Source: Hellea sp.
Lineage (GTDB): Bacteria > Pseudomonadota > Alphaproteobacteria > Caulobacterales > Maricaulaceae
Assembly: GCA_020629195.1 (NCBI GenBank)
Contig: JAHDDT010000010.1
Location: 1 to 34,768, forward strand
Reading direction: 5' to 3'
DNA: 34,768 nt
The position numbers and the translations under genes were made by a program. Below, one piece after another: positions 25,120-33,164 of this stretch. The notes beneath the pieces are model-generated. The model had not been told where the DNA came from. It saw only the letters and a list, made by a program, of their open reading frames with translations, and did no database searches. How positions within the stretch are numbered: position 1 is the first letter of the stretch; each line of letters opens with the position of its first letter.

Positions 25120-26666
25120 TGAGTGAGCATTCTGTCGATAACACCATCAGCTACACGCAAAAGCCGGGCTGGAAAATGCTCGTCTTTCTCTGCGTGTTCC
25201 TCATTGCGGGCGCCATTTCTATTGTAAAGTTTGACAGCTACTTCACCGACTTTTGGAAAATCCGTAAATGCAATCCCGAAGGCTATGAACGTGGGGACTT
25301 TATGACTTCGTGCGGCGGTATTAAAGTTGATCGTTACGCATTCGGATCCATTTATTTGGGCTCACAAAAAAATGCTGTAAAAAATGCAAAGACAGCAGAT
25401 GTTATTGTCTTTGGTAACAGCCGCACCATGCGATCTTTTTCAACAGATGCTATAGATAACTATTTCAAAAACAAAGGCTTGACCTATGTTATTTTCGCAG
25501 TTGAAGGTGCCAGTTATGCCTCTGCTCAGTACACCGTAAATAAATTAGGCCTTAAGCCCAAAATTGTCATGACCAATACTGAAATTCTCCATACCGATGT
25601 TGTTGGGGCTGCCTTTGGTGATTTGGTTTACTTTCCCGATAAATATAAAACTAGATTTGACTTTTTCCATGCCGCTCAGAGCGTACAAAAATGGGCCTGC
25701 AGCAGCGGCATTGAAGCTCTTGAAAATTACTACTGTAAGGGCCGCCAAGGCGCAGGCTGGAGATCCGCTGTTACAGGGCGTTTCAAATGGGAACTTGTAG
25801 CTGAACCAGAAAAAAATAAAGTTTTCACAGCGCGTAAAGAAGCAAACCCTCCAGTGGGCCGACTGAATACAATATTACCAAATGCCCGTGAGTTCCTCGG
25901 AAACTCTAATTTCAAGGACTCTTGCCATGTGCTGTATTTGGTTAACTCTCCAAGCTCAGAACCTAATCTGCAGACTGCTTTGGCGGCTGAGGTTGGCGCC
26001 TTACCAGTCTATACGCCTTTTAATGATCTTCGTACATATGACAAAAGTCATCTTGACCGTCCAACATCGGAACGGTGGGCAAGTGCGTTCGTGAAGGATT
26101 TAGACCCTATCCTTGATAAGTGTCTTGCAGGTGAAGGTAAGTACGAGCCGGAAGAAATTGAAAAATTTGATATCGAAACATCCGACATCGCCGGAATGAC
26201 AGATTTCGAAACATGGACATTTCGTGAGGGCGCGTCAGTAGAAGATGCGGCTGCAAAAGGTCTAGATGGCAGTAAGACTGCCGACATCATAAATATTGAA
26301 AAAGCTGGAGCTCGGCTGCAAAAAATATATCGGGAAACGGCCATTAAAGCTGGAATGACGGTCACATTTGGCGGTTGGTTTTGGTCCGATGAGGACGTTG
26401 CTATGCGGGCTCAAATTGTTCGGTCTTGCTCACGCAAAACACCTGTCGAGGCTTTAGATACATATTTCAGCCTGTCTAAACAACCGAAGCGTCATGAAAT
26501 AAGCTATACTTTCAAACAAGATCATGCCTGCGCCCTTGTCCAAATTACAACAACCCGCGATGACAGCACTATTTTCGGATGGCGTTATCGCACTGATTTC
26601 ACCCAAGCGCCTGAAACGCCTACCGATAACACGCAAGAAAATTTTCCAGTTGAACCTCAAGAATAA
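25119..26666 (+). CDS. Membrane-anchored SGNH-like protein with C-terminal beta-rich domain (MBOAT partner)
   Basis: A 515-aa protein. Start is the ATG at 25119 (TAATG with the MBOAT gene), not the TTG four codons earlier. One N-terminal membrane anchor (about residues 17-37) puts the rest in the periplasm. VIVFGNSRTMRSF (95-107) holds Ser101 in the block-I position of SGNH/GDSL enzymes. YDKSHLDRPTSERWASAF supplies the Asp308-x-x-His311 pair of block V, so a full Ser-His-Asp set is plausible. The last ~150 residues look like a beta-sandwich, carbohydrate-binding-type domain. Analogous to AlgJ, AlgX, PatB or DltD, it may complete O-acylation of the glycan. Several Cys residues in the mature part could form disulfides. 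Confidence 0.78.
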   Translation: MSEHSVDNTISYTQKPGWKMLVFLCVFLIAGAISIVKFDSYFTDFWKIRKCNPEGYERGDFMTSCGGIKVDRYAFGSIYLGSQKNAVKNAKTADVIVFGNSRTMRSFSTDAIDNYFKNKGLTYVIFAVEGASYASAQYTVNKLGLKPKIVMTNTEILHTDVVGAAFGDLVYFPDKYKTRFDFFHAAQSVQKWACSSGIEALENYYCKGRQGAGWRSAVTGRFKWELVAEPEKNKVFTARKEANPPVGRLNTILPNAREFLGNSNFKDSCHVLYLVNSPSSEPNLQTALAAEVGALPVYTPFNDLRTYDKSHLDRPTSERWASAFVKDLDPILDKCLAGEGKYEPEEIEKFDIETSDIAGMTDFETWTFREGASVEDAAAKGLDGSKTADIINIEKAGARLQKIYRETAIKAGMTVTFGGWFWSDEDVAMRAQIVRSCSRKTPVEALDTYFSLSKQPKRHEISYTFKQDHACALVQITTTRDDSTIFGWRYRTDFTQAPETPTDNTQENFPVEPQE

Positions 26667-26726
26667 AAAAATACGCCTAAGTGATTTCGCTCTGTGTGCT
26701 TTTACTAAACAAGACAATTTCAGATC

Positions 26727-29105
26727 GTGATTGTTTTTGACTACATTTATTATTTAGCCGCAAAGCTCATATATGAATTGAGACGCCGCTTACCATTATA
26801 TGCTGATGATACAGCGCGCATAAATTCGTTATATGCATTTGCGCTCCTTAAGTATTTTCAATCTCCACGATTATCGCTTCAAAGAAAAAAACACTTTTTT
26901 GACCTTTACGCTAAACGTTTCTCTATGCCGGTTTCGGTAAAACGGATGGCGAAAACACTTTATTGCGATCCGAAACGTGCCGAGTTTCTGTCATATCTGA
27001 GCAACGGTGAAAACACCCTATCTACGGAACGCATGAGGCAGCGCGTTATTCAAGCTTTAGGGCGCCTTCCAAAACACCAACTTAATCTTACCCCCAAGCT
27101 GATAGATAAATTGACTCGTCCGGTGCTGCCATATTTTTCGTCTCGTTACACGCGTTTGTTGTTTCACTCTGGACGGAGCCGAGCAGAAAGTTTCAGTGTT
27201 ATAGAACATGAAATCGCAAACGGTTTAGACAGAAAGGGAAAAGCTATATTATGCCTCCCACTTGGAAGGCTTGTCAAAGCGGACCTTCAAGCTCTCAAAG
27301 GTTACTCTGAGATCATTATTATGCCGCAAATGCCATGCAACAAAATCCTTATCAAAGACGAATTGACAGCTACATTAGGAACTAACCTCACAGTCAAATT
27401 TTATAACCCTAAAGACCATCACGCTGCCCCCTATTCCCGCGGGGACTCCTTCATATCCAAAGCCTGTGATGACTTGGGACAACAATTTATTAATGCGGCT
27501 CTAGCGTCACCCTCCATTCGCCGCTTCATTCCTGAAACTTTGGATCAAGATTTAGCCCTTGATATCTCGGATATCATTTACCGTCCGGTACAACGTTTCT
27601 ATGCGACACTGAGGTCGATTGAGACTCAGGGCCCTAATATTCCTGTGTATTTCAGCGGCCCGTCAAATGCTCTCCCGCGTACATTGGCATTGATGGGACT
27701 GAACCCCGTTTACATATTAGGCCAAGGCTCAGGCGTCGCAAGCGATGAGGACACACAAGATGAGTGGCTTTTGGAACCTTCAGCCAAAGAGATGAGCGCT
27801 GGACTAAACGTCTTCATGAAAGCTATAAAAAAGCGGCTGCTTGGCGCACTTCCGCCCATCCCGAATGACGGACAAAAATGCATTTATATTGCCACCAATA
27901 CGCGCTCGAAAAGTTATGAACTGGCACATAGCTTAGTTTTGCAAGAACTGCTGAAAATAGCCCCAGTCACAACATTTGATTTCGCTGCGCCTAAAGGCAT
28001 CAGAAACCTCTCTAAAGCCAGCCTCACGCCTTGCCTTTATAATGCCCTGCACAGCGCCGATAGCGGGGAACGGGCTTTGCTGTCTCATTTTGTCCAAGCG
28101 GGTAGCCGTATGACCTTAGACGGCCAAAGTATTGGGGCGTTCCCTGCCAGCGAAATGAAAGAGATTGTAAGCATCGCACTGGAGCAAAATATAGGCGCGC
28201 TCATCGGGAATGTTATTCTCTACCGCCTTATGGTTCAAAAGCTGAAAGAGGTAAAAAATGCGCAGCTTCTTTTACTGCCGGGGCGGCACGGAAATATACG
28301 CTGTCTTGCCCGCGCTTTTGAGACAGCCGGTCTCCCTAGTCTCGATGTACAGGTTCTATTTGTCTCAGAAATGGCCCGATACAAAGCGCCAATGACCAGC
28401 TCAAGCACCGTCATCGATAGCTATGCCAAAACCCGTTACGTCAAGGATTGGGGGCAATCTAGCGAAAGCGTTCACGTTATTGGCGCCATAAATCTTGATG
28501 AAGATATAAAAAAAGCCAAATCTTATGACAGACAAGCAAGCCGTAAAGCCCTGCTCGGATCGAATAAAACACGCACCGTAACTTTTGCGGCTCAACCGCT
28601 GCCAGATACTGAAATTGAGGCCGCCGTTCAAACCATTGCCAAAACGGTCAAAGCACAGAAAAATCTTCACCTCTGCATTAAACTTCATCCTTCACAATCG
28701 GAAAGCTTACTGGGACATCTAAGTGAATATTTAATGTCAGAGTTTGGAGATAAAACGCGCTTCACAGTTTTGCGCAATGTAGGCTTTGCAAAAGTCATTG
28801 CCGTGACAGATATTTTAGTCAGTTATTTTTCCAATGTCTGCCTTATGGCACCAGCCTTTAATGTTCCAGTGATAACACTGCCAAGTTCAGCCCCCATGCC
28901 CGCTCTCACATTGTCGAAAATGGGCCTAGCAGTCGCAGCAGAAAGCTTGGAAGATTTTGAAAAACAGTTGGCTCTGATTTTAAACCAAATGGGGACTAAA
29001 GATGAGAGCCTACCGCCATTTCCTTATCTGGAGGAAAACCCCCATATGATGAAACCTGAGTCTCTTGAGAGGCTAGCTAAAATTGTTAAAGACGGGTTTC
29101 TCTAA
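26727..29105 (+). CDS. 792-aa GT-B-like capsule/glycan transferase
   Basis: A large protein without signal peptide; the N-terminal 130 residues are basic and helical. The C-terminal part carries the same blocks as the 1277-aa protein: LCIKLHPSQSE with His654 and Pro655, then TDILVSYFSNVCLMAPAFN with Ser699-Tyr-Phe-Ser-Asn703, then VPVITLPSS. These match the donor-binding half of capsule-type or CDP-glycerol-type GT-B transferases. The middle region (about 380-560) contains further Rossmann-like strands. The GTG start has no strong ribosome-binding site, and the next in-frame Met is about 70 codons downstream, so I keep the GTG. It ends head-on with neuD, overlapping by 4 nt. The sugar or polyol transferred is unknown. 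Confidence 0.72.
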   Translation: MIVFDYIYYLAAKLIYELRRRLPLYADDTARINSLYAFALLKYFQSPRLSLQRKKHFFDLYAKRFSMPVSVKRMAKTLYCDPKRAEFLSYLSNGENTLSTERMRQRVIQALGRLPKHQLNLTPKLIDKLTRPVLPYFSSRYTRLLFHSGRSRAESFSVIEHEIANGLDRKGKAILCLPLGRLVKADLQALKGYSEIIIMPQMPCNKILIKDELTATLGTNLTVKFYNPKDHHAAPYSRGDSFISKACDDLGQQFINAALASPSIRRFIPETLDQDLALDISDIIYRPVQRFYATLRSIETQGPNIPVYFSGPSNALPRTLALMGLNPVYILGQGSGVASDEDTQDEWLLEPSAKEMSAGLNVFMKAIKKRLLGALPPIPNDGQKCIYIATNTRSKSYELAHSLVLQELLKIAPVTTFDFAAPKGIRNLSKASLTPCLYNALHSADSGERALLSHFVQAGSRMTLDGQSIGAFPASEMKEIVSIALEQNIGALIGNVILYRLMVQKLKEVKNAQLLLLPGRHGNIRCLARAFETAGLPSLDVQVLFVSEMARYKAPMTSSSTVIDSYAKTRYVKDWGQSSESVHVIGAINLDEDIKKAKSYDRQASRKALLGSNKTRTVTFAAQPLPDTEIEAAVQTIAKTVKAQKNLHLCIKLHPSQSESLLGHLSEYLMSEFGDKTRFTVLRNVGFAKVIAVTDILVSYFSNVCLMAPAFNVPVITLPSSAPMPALTLSKMGLAVAAESLEDFEKQLALILNQMGTKDESLPPFPYLEENPHMMKPESLERLAKIVKDGFL

Positions 29106-29728
29106 GCAATTGCAGCCGGATTACCATAAGCCGTCGCGCCGTTTGGAATATCACCTATGACAACGGCTCCTGCGCCAATGGTTACAGTCTCGCCAATACT
29201 CACAGATTGTTTTAGCGTTGAACCTACACCAATGAGGCTATGCTTACCCACGGTGACATTGCCAGAACATGTTACGCCTGGCGCGATGTGAACATGGTCT
29301 CCAATGTTTCCGTCATGGTCAATAATCGCCCCTGTATTTATGATACAATTTTTACCAATCACTGTGCCTGTATTGACGATCGCGCCTGCCATTAAAACGC
29401 TGCCTGCCCCGATGTTAACGCCGTGTGACAACATCGCCATAGGGTGGATAGCCACAGCAGGCGTTAGGCCAAGCTTAATGACTTTATCAAAGAGTTCAGC
29501 TCTTAGAGAGGCTCCGCCTTTAACGCTGCCTATACCGATAATAAAGCTGCTAATAACGCCGCTCTTAATTAAATCTGGAATATCAGCGTCACCCCCTAAT
29601 AACGGTAAAGGCAACTCAGCAGAAACATTATTGTCAATAAATCCTGCGGCTTCCCTATTGGCGGCTTGCAAAATAGAGGCGACCACACGGCCGTGACCTC
29701 CAGCGCCTATAATCGCTATTCCGCTCAT
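29102..29728 (-). CDS. NeuD/PglD-family sugar acyltransferase (candidate LegH)
   Basis: A 208-aa acyltransferase with an N-terminal Rossmann-like region (IAIIGAGGHGRVVASIL) and a C-terminal left-handed beta-helix built from hexapeptide repeats (about residues 100-200). The catalytic base is probably His138 in NTGAIIDHDGNIGDHVHIAPG, matching the His of PglD. In legionaminate pathways LegH N-acetylates the 4-amino sugar. In sialate pathways NeuD O-acetylates the finished acid. Because legG and legI lie directly upstream in the same operon and no other N-acetyltransferase is in view, LegH is the better guess. ATGA overlap with legG indicates co-translation. Confidence 0.83.
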   Translation of the reverse strand: MSGIAIIGAGGHGRVVASILQAANREAAGFIDNNVSAELPLPLLGGDADIPDLIKSGVISSFIIGIGSVKGGASLRAELFDKVIKLGLTPAVAIHPMAMLSHGVNIGAGSVLMAGAIVNTGTVIGKNCIINTGAIIDHDGNIGDHVHIAPGVTCSGNVTVGKHSLIGVGSTLKQSVSIGETVTIGAGAVVIGDIPNGATAYGNPAAIA

Positions 29729-30903
29729 GTGTTTATCCCGTGAAAAGCTTTGCGCGGTCCATGCCCTGCCTTAAGAAAATCAGACACAGCCATAACAATT
29801 TTATCAGCCGCATGACCATCGCCATAAACATTGAGGCGCGCATCACAAATAGTTTTAAACTCAGACGTTTGCGCTTTTAAAATCGCAGCTTTCAGAGCCT
29901 TTACATTACCCTCAGTCTGAATGAGGTTAGCTGATGCCTCACGCCCCTTTTGACGGTCACCAATATTGACAACGGGCAAGCCGAAACTGGCCGCCTCCAA
30001 AATACCGCTAGAGCTATTTCCAATCATCATTGCCGCATGTTCCATGGCCGAATAATAACCTTTTGCGCCCATATGACCAATGAGCATTTGACCTTCGGTT
30101 TTTGCTACAAAATTCTCTATCTTCGCGTTGAGAGCGCGGCCTGCTGTATCGGCATTCGCAGCGGTGAAAACGCAATTGATACCTGTCTCGCGAATAGTCT
30201 CAAAGAGCGCCTTAATCTCAGCGGCCGTTGCCTCTAAATCGAGCGTAACGGGATGATAGGTTATAAGGGCAAAGTCGCCGCTTTCAGGCAAACCAAATTG
30301 CTTGGCGAGTTCAGTACGGGATAATCTCGGCACGGCTGCAATATTATCAAGGGCGGGAGCCCCGCTGACGATTATCCGCTCAGTTGGTTCACCCATTTGG
30401 CGGATGCGGGACGCTGCAAGTTCTGTCGCGCAGCAATGTAAATGCGAAAGTTTCGTCAGCATGTGGCGCAGAACATTGTCCATTGCGCCTTCGGTTTCCT
30501 CGCCGCCATGAAGGTGACAAATAGGAAGCCCTCGCGGCACGCCAGCAAGAGCGGCAGCCGCCATCTCAAAACGGTCACCCAGAACCATCAGCATGTCGCA
30601 CGCTATAGTCTCCAGCGCGTCCGCCATGCCTCGCGTGGCTTGCCCCATGCTGAGTCCAATATCCTTGGCCGTATCACCAGAGGTCAAACACTCAAATTTT
30701 GCCGCAATCGGCCAGCCGCTTTTTTCGACTTCAGTAAACGTATAGCCAAATTCTTCTGACATATGCATGCCTGTCACGATGAGTGAGGGACGAATATCTG
30801 GATGTGCCTCAAGCGCGCGTAAAACGGGTTGGTAGATAGAAAAGTCAGCTCGGCTGGTTGTAAGAACAGCTACGTGCCACGGCGTTTTAGGCGTAGAGCC
30901 CAT
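29725..30903 (-). CDS. legG: Hydrolysing (UDP/GDP)-N-acetyl-sugar 2-epimerase, LegG/NeuC type
   Basis: A 392-aa GT-B-like epimerase. TTSRADFSIYQPVL (about residues 15-28), GDRFEM (109-114) and CHLHGGEETEGAMDNVLRH (129-147) are typical of the hydrolysing NeuC/LegG branch, and the C-terminal GNSSSGILEAASFGLPVVNI forms the nucleotide site. In the legionaminate pathway the enzyme removes the nucleotide and inverts C2 to give 2,4-diacetamido-2,4,6-trideoxymannose. NeuC would give ManNAc. The neighbouring PtmE, dehydratase and aminotransferase favour LegG with a GDP-linked substrate. The start is inside a TAATG overlap with legI. Confidence 0.88.
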   Translation of the reverse strand: MGSTPKTPWHVAVLTTSRADFSIYQPVLRALEAHPDIRPSLIVTGMHMSEEFGYTFTEVEKSGWPIAAKFECLTSGDTAKDIGLSMGQATRGMADALETIACDMLMVLGDRFEMAAAALAGVPRGLPICHLHGGEETEGAMDNVLRHMLTKLSHLHCCATELAASRIRQMGEPTERIIVSGAPALDNIAAVPRLSRTELAKQFGLPESGDFALITYHPVTLDLEATAAEIKALFETIRETGINCVFTAANADTAGRALNAKIENFVAKTEGQMLIGHMGAKGYYSAMEHAAMMIGNSSSGILEAASFGLPVVNIGDRQKGREASANLIQTEGNVKALKAAILKAQTSEFKTICDARLNVYGDGHAADKIVMAVSDFLKAGHGPRKAFHGINT

Positions 30904-31946
30904 TAGCCTAAATGCTCCATCCCGATCACAGTGTCGGCAGCAATATCCGCTTTAGCTTTACGGCCCAAAACAAGGGGAATAAGGCGCGGCGCAAGACCAG
31001 TCCCAGGACGTTTGCAGATGAGATGTTTATCTTCAATGACGGTTCCCGAAGGAATATCGCAAGCCGAAACGATAGAACGCCGCGCGACCTTCGCCGTGTC
31101 AAATTCGGACGGTTGCGGACGCTTCACACCATCACCCAGCGCCGCTTCGACATCACGGAGTTTACGGATAAGGTCAGCAAATTCGGTAGGCTCTAAGGAC
31201 GCCTTATGGTCGGGGCCAGGCATAGATGTATCTAGCGTGTAATGCTTTTCCAAAATTTTTGCGCCGCGCGCTATGGACGCCAAAGCAATCGCATCGCCAA
31301 GCGTATGATCTGACCACCCGACAGGCACATTGAAAGCCGCTGACAATGTATCCATAGCGCGCAGGTTTGCTTCCTCTGGCGCTGCGGGATAGTTACTGAC
31401 GCAGTGCAGGATCGCGAGCGGCGGGTTACCATTTTCACGTATCGTTGTGACCGCTTCTTCAGTCTCGGCCATATTCGCCATGCCGGTTGAGATAATCATT
31501 GGTTTTCCCTTACCCGCCATATGGGCGAGCAACGGCAGGTTCGTCAGATCGCCAGAGGAGACTTTATAGCCCTCAACCCCCACATCTTCGAGTAGGTCTG
31601 CCGCCTCTTCATCAAAAGGCGTAGACAGGAAGACCATTCCAACTTTTTTGCAGTATTTTTGACACGCTTGCAGATCAGCTTTAGAAAGCTCCAAGCGTTT
31701 CAGCATCTCAATTTGGCTACCTGCCTCGCCATCATTTTTCTTTTGATAGGCGGCTTTTTCAGCTGTGCGCGTGGCCAGTTTCTCTGCCGAAAAGGTCTGG
31801 AATTTAACCGCATCAGCCCCCGACTCAACGGCAACATCTATCATTTTCTTTGCGAGCTCAAGCGAACCATTATGATTAACGCCAATTTCACCAATGACGA
31901 TGCAACCGTCTTGCCCGTTAAACCAATTTGCAAAAGCGTTTGTCAT
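30903..31946 (-). CDS. legI: N-acetylneuraminate/legionaminate synthase (NeuB family)
   Basis: A 347-aa NeuB-family synthase that condenses phosphoenolpyruvate with an N-acetylated six-carbon sugar to make a nine-carbon nonulosonic acid. The TIM-barrel part has IGEIGVNHNGSLELAKKMID and ADAVKFQTF near the N-terminus, then FLSTPFDEEAADLL, KVSSGDLTNLPLL and ILEKHYTLD. The last ~60 residues form a SAF (antifreeze-like) domain (RRSIVSACDIPSGTVI). I place the start at the ATG 31944-31946, preceded by AAGG. A start 17 codons earlier (31997) lacks a ribosome-binding site and adds an atypical extension. It leads a three-gene minus-strand operon. Confidence 0.9.
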   Translation of the reverse strand: MTNAFANWFNGQDGCIVIGEIGVNHNGSLELAKKMIDVAVESGADAVKFQTFSAEKLATRTAEKAAYQKKNDGEAGSQIEMLKRLELSKADLQACQKYCKKVGMVFLSTPFDEEAADLLEDVGVEGYKVSSGDLTNLPLLAHMAGKGKPMIISTGMANMAETEEAVTTIRENGNPPLAILHCVSNYPAAPEEANLRAMDTLSAAFNVPVGWSDHTLGDAIALASIARGAKILEKHYTLDTSMPGPDHKASLEPTEFADLIRKLRDVEAALGDGVKRPQPSEFDTAKVARRSIVSACDIPSGTVIEDKHLICKRPGTGLAPRLIPLVLGRKAKADIAADTVIGMEHLG

Positions 31947-32066
31947 AATTATCAATACCTTGGACTCTGTCCATACTTGTGCGGCTCTCATGAACATTCA
32001 AGTTGATTTTTGCAAGTCTATATGTGACGTAGCGAACAAAGGGCGCAAACAGACTTGGGACTTAAC
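31947..32066. promoter_or_regulatory. 120-bp divergent promoter region between legI and ptmE
   Basis: The two halves of the nonulosonic-acid pathway read outward from this gap, so it must hold both promoters and possibly a shared regulator site. It is AT-rich around 32005-32030 (TTGATTTTTGCAAG, then TATATG). The spacing of TTGATT to TATATG is only 10 nt, so this is not a standard sigma-70 pair. I see no clear operator palindrome. The call rests on gene orientation. Confidence 0.5.
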
Positions 32067-33164
32067 ATGATTATCGAGACCAATAAGATTGAAGTCGAAG
32101 CCACGACTCCATTACGAAAAGCCTTGGAAATGCTAGAGGCTTCTCCGGTCAAAATTATTGTTGTGCTTAAAAGCGACCGAACACTTGTTGGCACTGTGAC
32201 AGATGGTGATTTCCGCCGCGCTATATTACGCGGGATGAATATGGACAGTTACGTCATTGATATTGCAAACCGTGAACCCGTATCCGTTCACGAGGACCTC
32301 AATGCAGGCGAGCTTAAATCCCTCATCAGAGAGCGCAATGTGCGCTACATTCCCGTTATTGATGATGACGGGCGGCTTAAGGGGGTTTATGATGGATCTG
32401 TTACCCCTACAAGCTCAGACCTAAAAGTACCTATTGTCCTCATGGCGGGCGGATTAGGCCGCCGGCTCATGCCTTTAACGGCAGACTGTCCCAAGCCTTT
32501 ATTACCGCTCGCAGATAAACCGATCTTAGAACATATTATCGTGAAATTTCGCGACCAAGGTTACAGACGGTTTTACATCTCTATAAATTATCTAGGCCAT
32601 ATGATTGAAGATTACTTTGGAACGGGAAAAAACTGGGGTGTCGAAATATCCTATCTGCGCGAGAACATGAGATTGGGCACAGGCGGCGCGCTCGACTTAC
32701 TTCCAAATAATATGCAATTTCCGTTCTTAGTTATGAATGGCGACCTAATTACGGAAATGGACTTTGACGATATTGTCCGAAATCACATTGAAGCCGGAGC
32801 CGCAGCCACGATGTGTGTGCGAGAATATATGACAGCTGTTCCGTTTGGTGTCGTCAAATTTCACGGCAACACTTATTTAGACGTAGAGGAAAAGCCTACT
32901 TATACCCATCACATAAATGCGGGTATTTATTGCTTGTCTAAAGACGCACTTGAAAATATCCCGAGTGGTGAGTTTTATGACATGCCGACTCTGTTTGAAG
33001 ATTTAACCGCGAAACAGCACCCATGCGGCGTTCACGTCATGCGCGATAGCTGGATTGATATTGGCAACCCCCGTGAATATGAATCCGCCCAAAGCCGTTT
33101 CCGCGCTAAGGCAGAAGCCGACGCTAAAAATGCAGAGAAAAAAGGCCGCCGCGCAGATGACTAA
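32067..33164 (+). CDS. ptmE: CBS-domain nucleotidyltransferase, PtmE-like (glucosamine-1-phosphate guanylyltransferase)
   Basis: A 365-aa fusion. Residues 1-115 are a tandem CBS pair (GTVTDGDFRRAIL near 42-54, RYIPVIDDDGRLKGVYDG near 93-110). Residues 123-350 are a sugar-nucleotidyltransferase: LMAGGLGRRLMPLTADCPKP (125-144), then MNGDLITEMDF and the HHINAGIYCL block. This architecture is that of PtmE, which makes GDP-glucosamine for legionaminate in Campylobacter. The CBS pair may sense nucleotides. The start is the ATG at 32067 with GGGA 6-9 nt upstream, not the TTG four codons earlier. Its end overlaps the next gene by 8 nt. The C-terminal tail is highly charged (Lys, Glu, Ala, Asp). Confidence 0.88.
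   Translation: MIIETNKIEVEATTPLRKALEMLEASPVKIIVVLKSDRTLVGTVTDGDFRRAILRGMNMDSYVIDIANREPVSVHEDLNAGELKSLIRERNVRYIPVIDDDGRLKGVYDGSVTPTSSDLKVPIVLMAGGLGRRLMPLTADCPKPLLPLADKPILEHIIVKFRDQGYRRFYISINYLGHMIEDYFGTGKNWGVEISYLRENMRLGTGGALDLLPNNMQFPFLVMNGDLITEMDFDDIVRNHIEAGAAATMCVREYMTAVPFGVVKFHGNTYLDVEEKPTYTHHINAGIYCLSKDALENIPSGEFYDMPTLFEDLTAKQHPCGVHVMRDSWIDIGNPREYESAQSRFRAKAEADAKNAEKKGRRADD

Noticed and set aside
29304-29696. 130-codon plus-strand frame opposite neuD
   Set aside because: Antisense shadow of a clear hexapeptide-repeat acyltransferase; the regular Ile/Pro pattern is the mirror of the repeat codons.
31947-31997. Longer start for the NeuB-family gene
   Set aside because: It adds 17 residues not seen in the family and has no Shine-Dalgarno; it would also use up half of the divergent promoter gap.
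31659-32006. 115-codon plus-strand frame crossing the legI start into the divergent gap
   Set aside because: Mostly antisense to the conserved NeuB barrel, with no ribosome-binding site and no family resemblance.
32005-32030. TTGATT and TATATG as a sigma-70 promoter for ptmE
   Set aside because: The spacing is only 10 nt, far from the usual 16-18.
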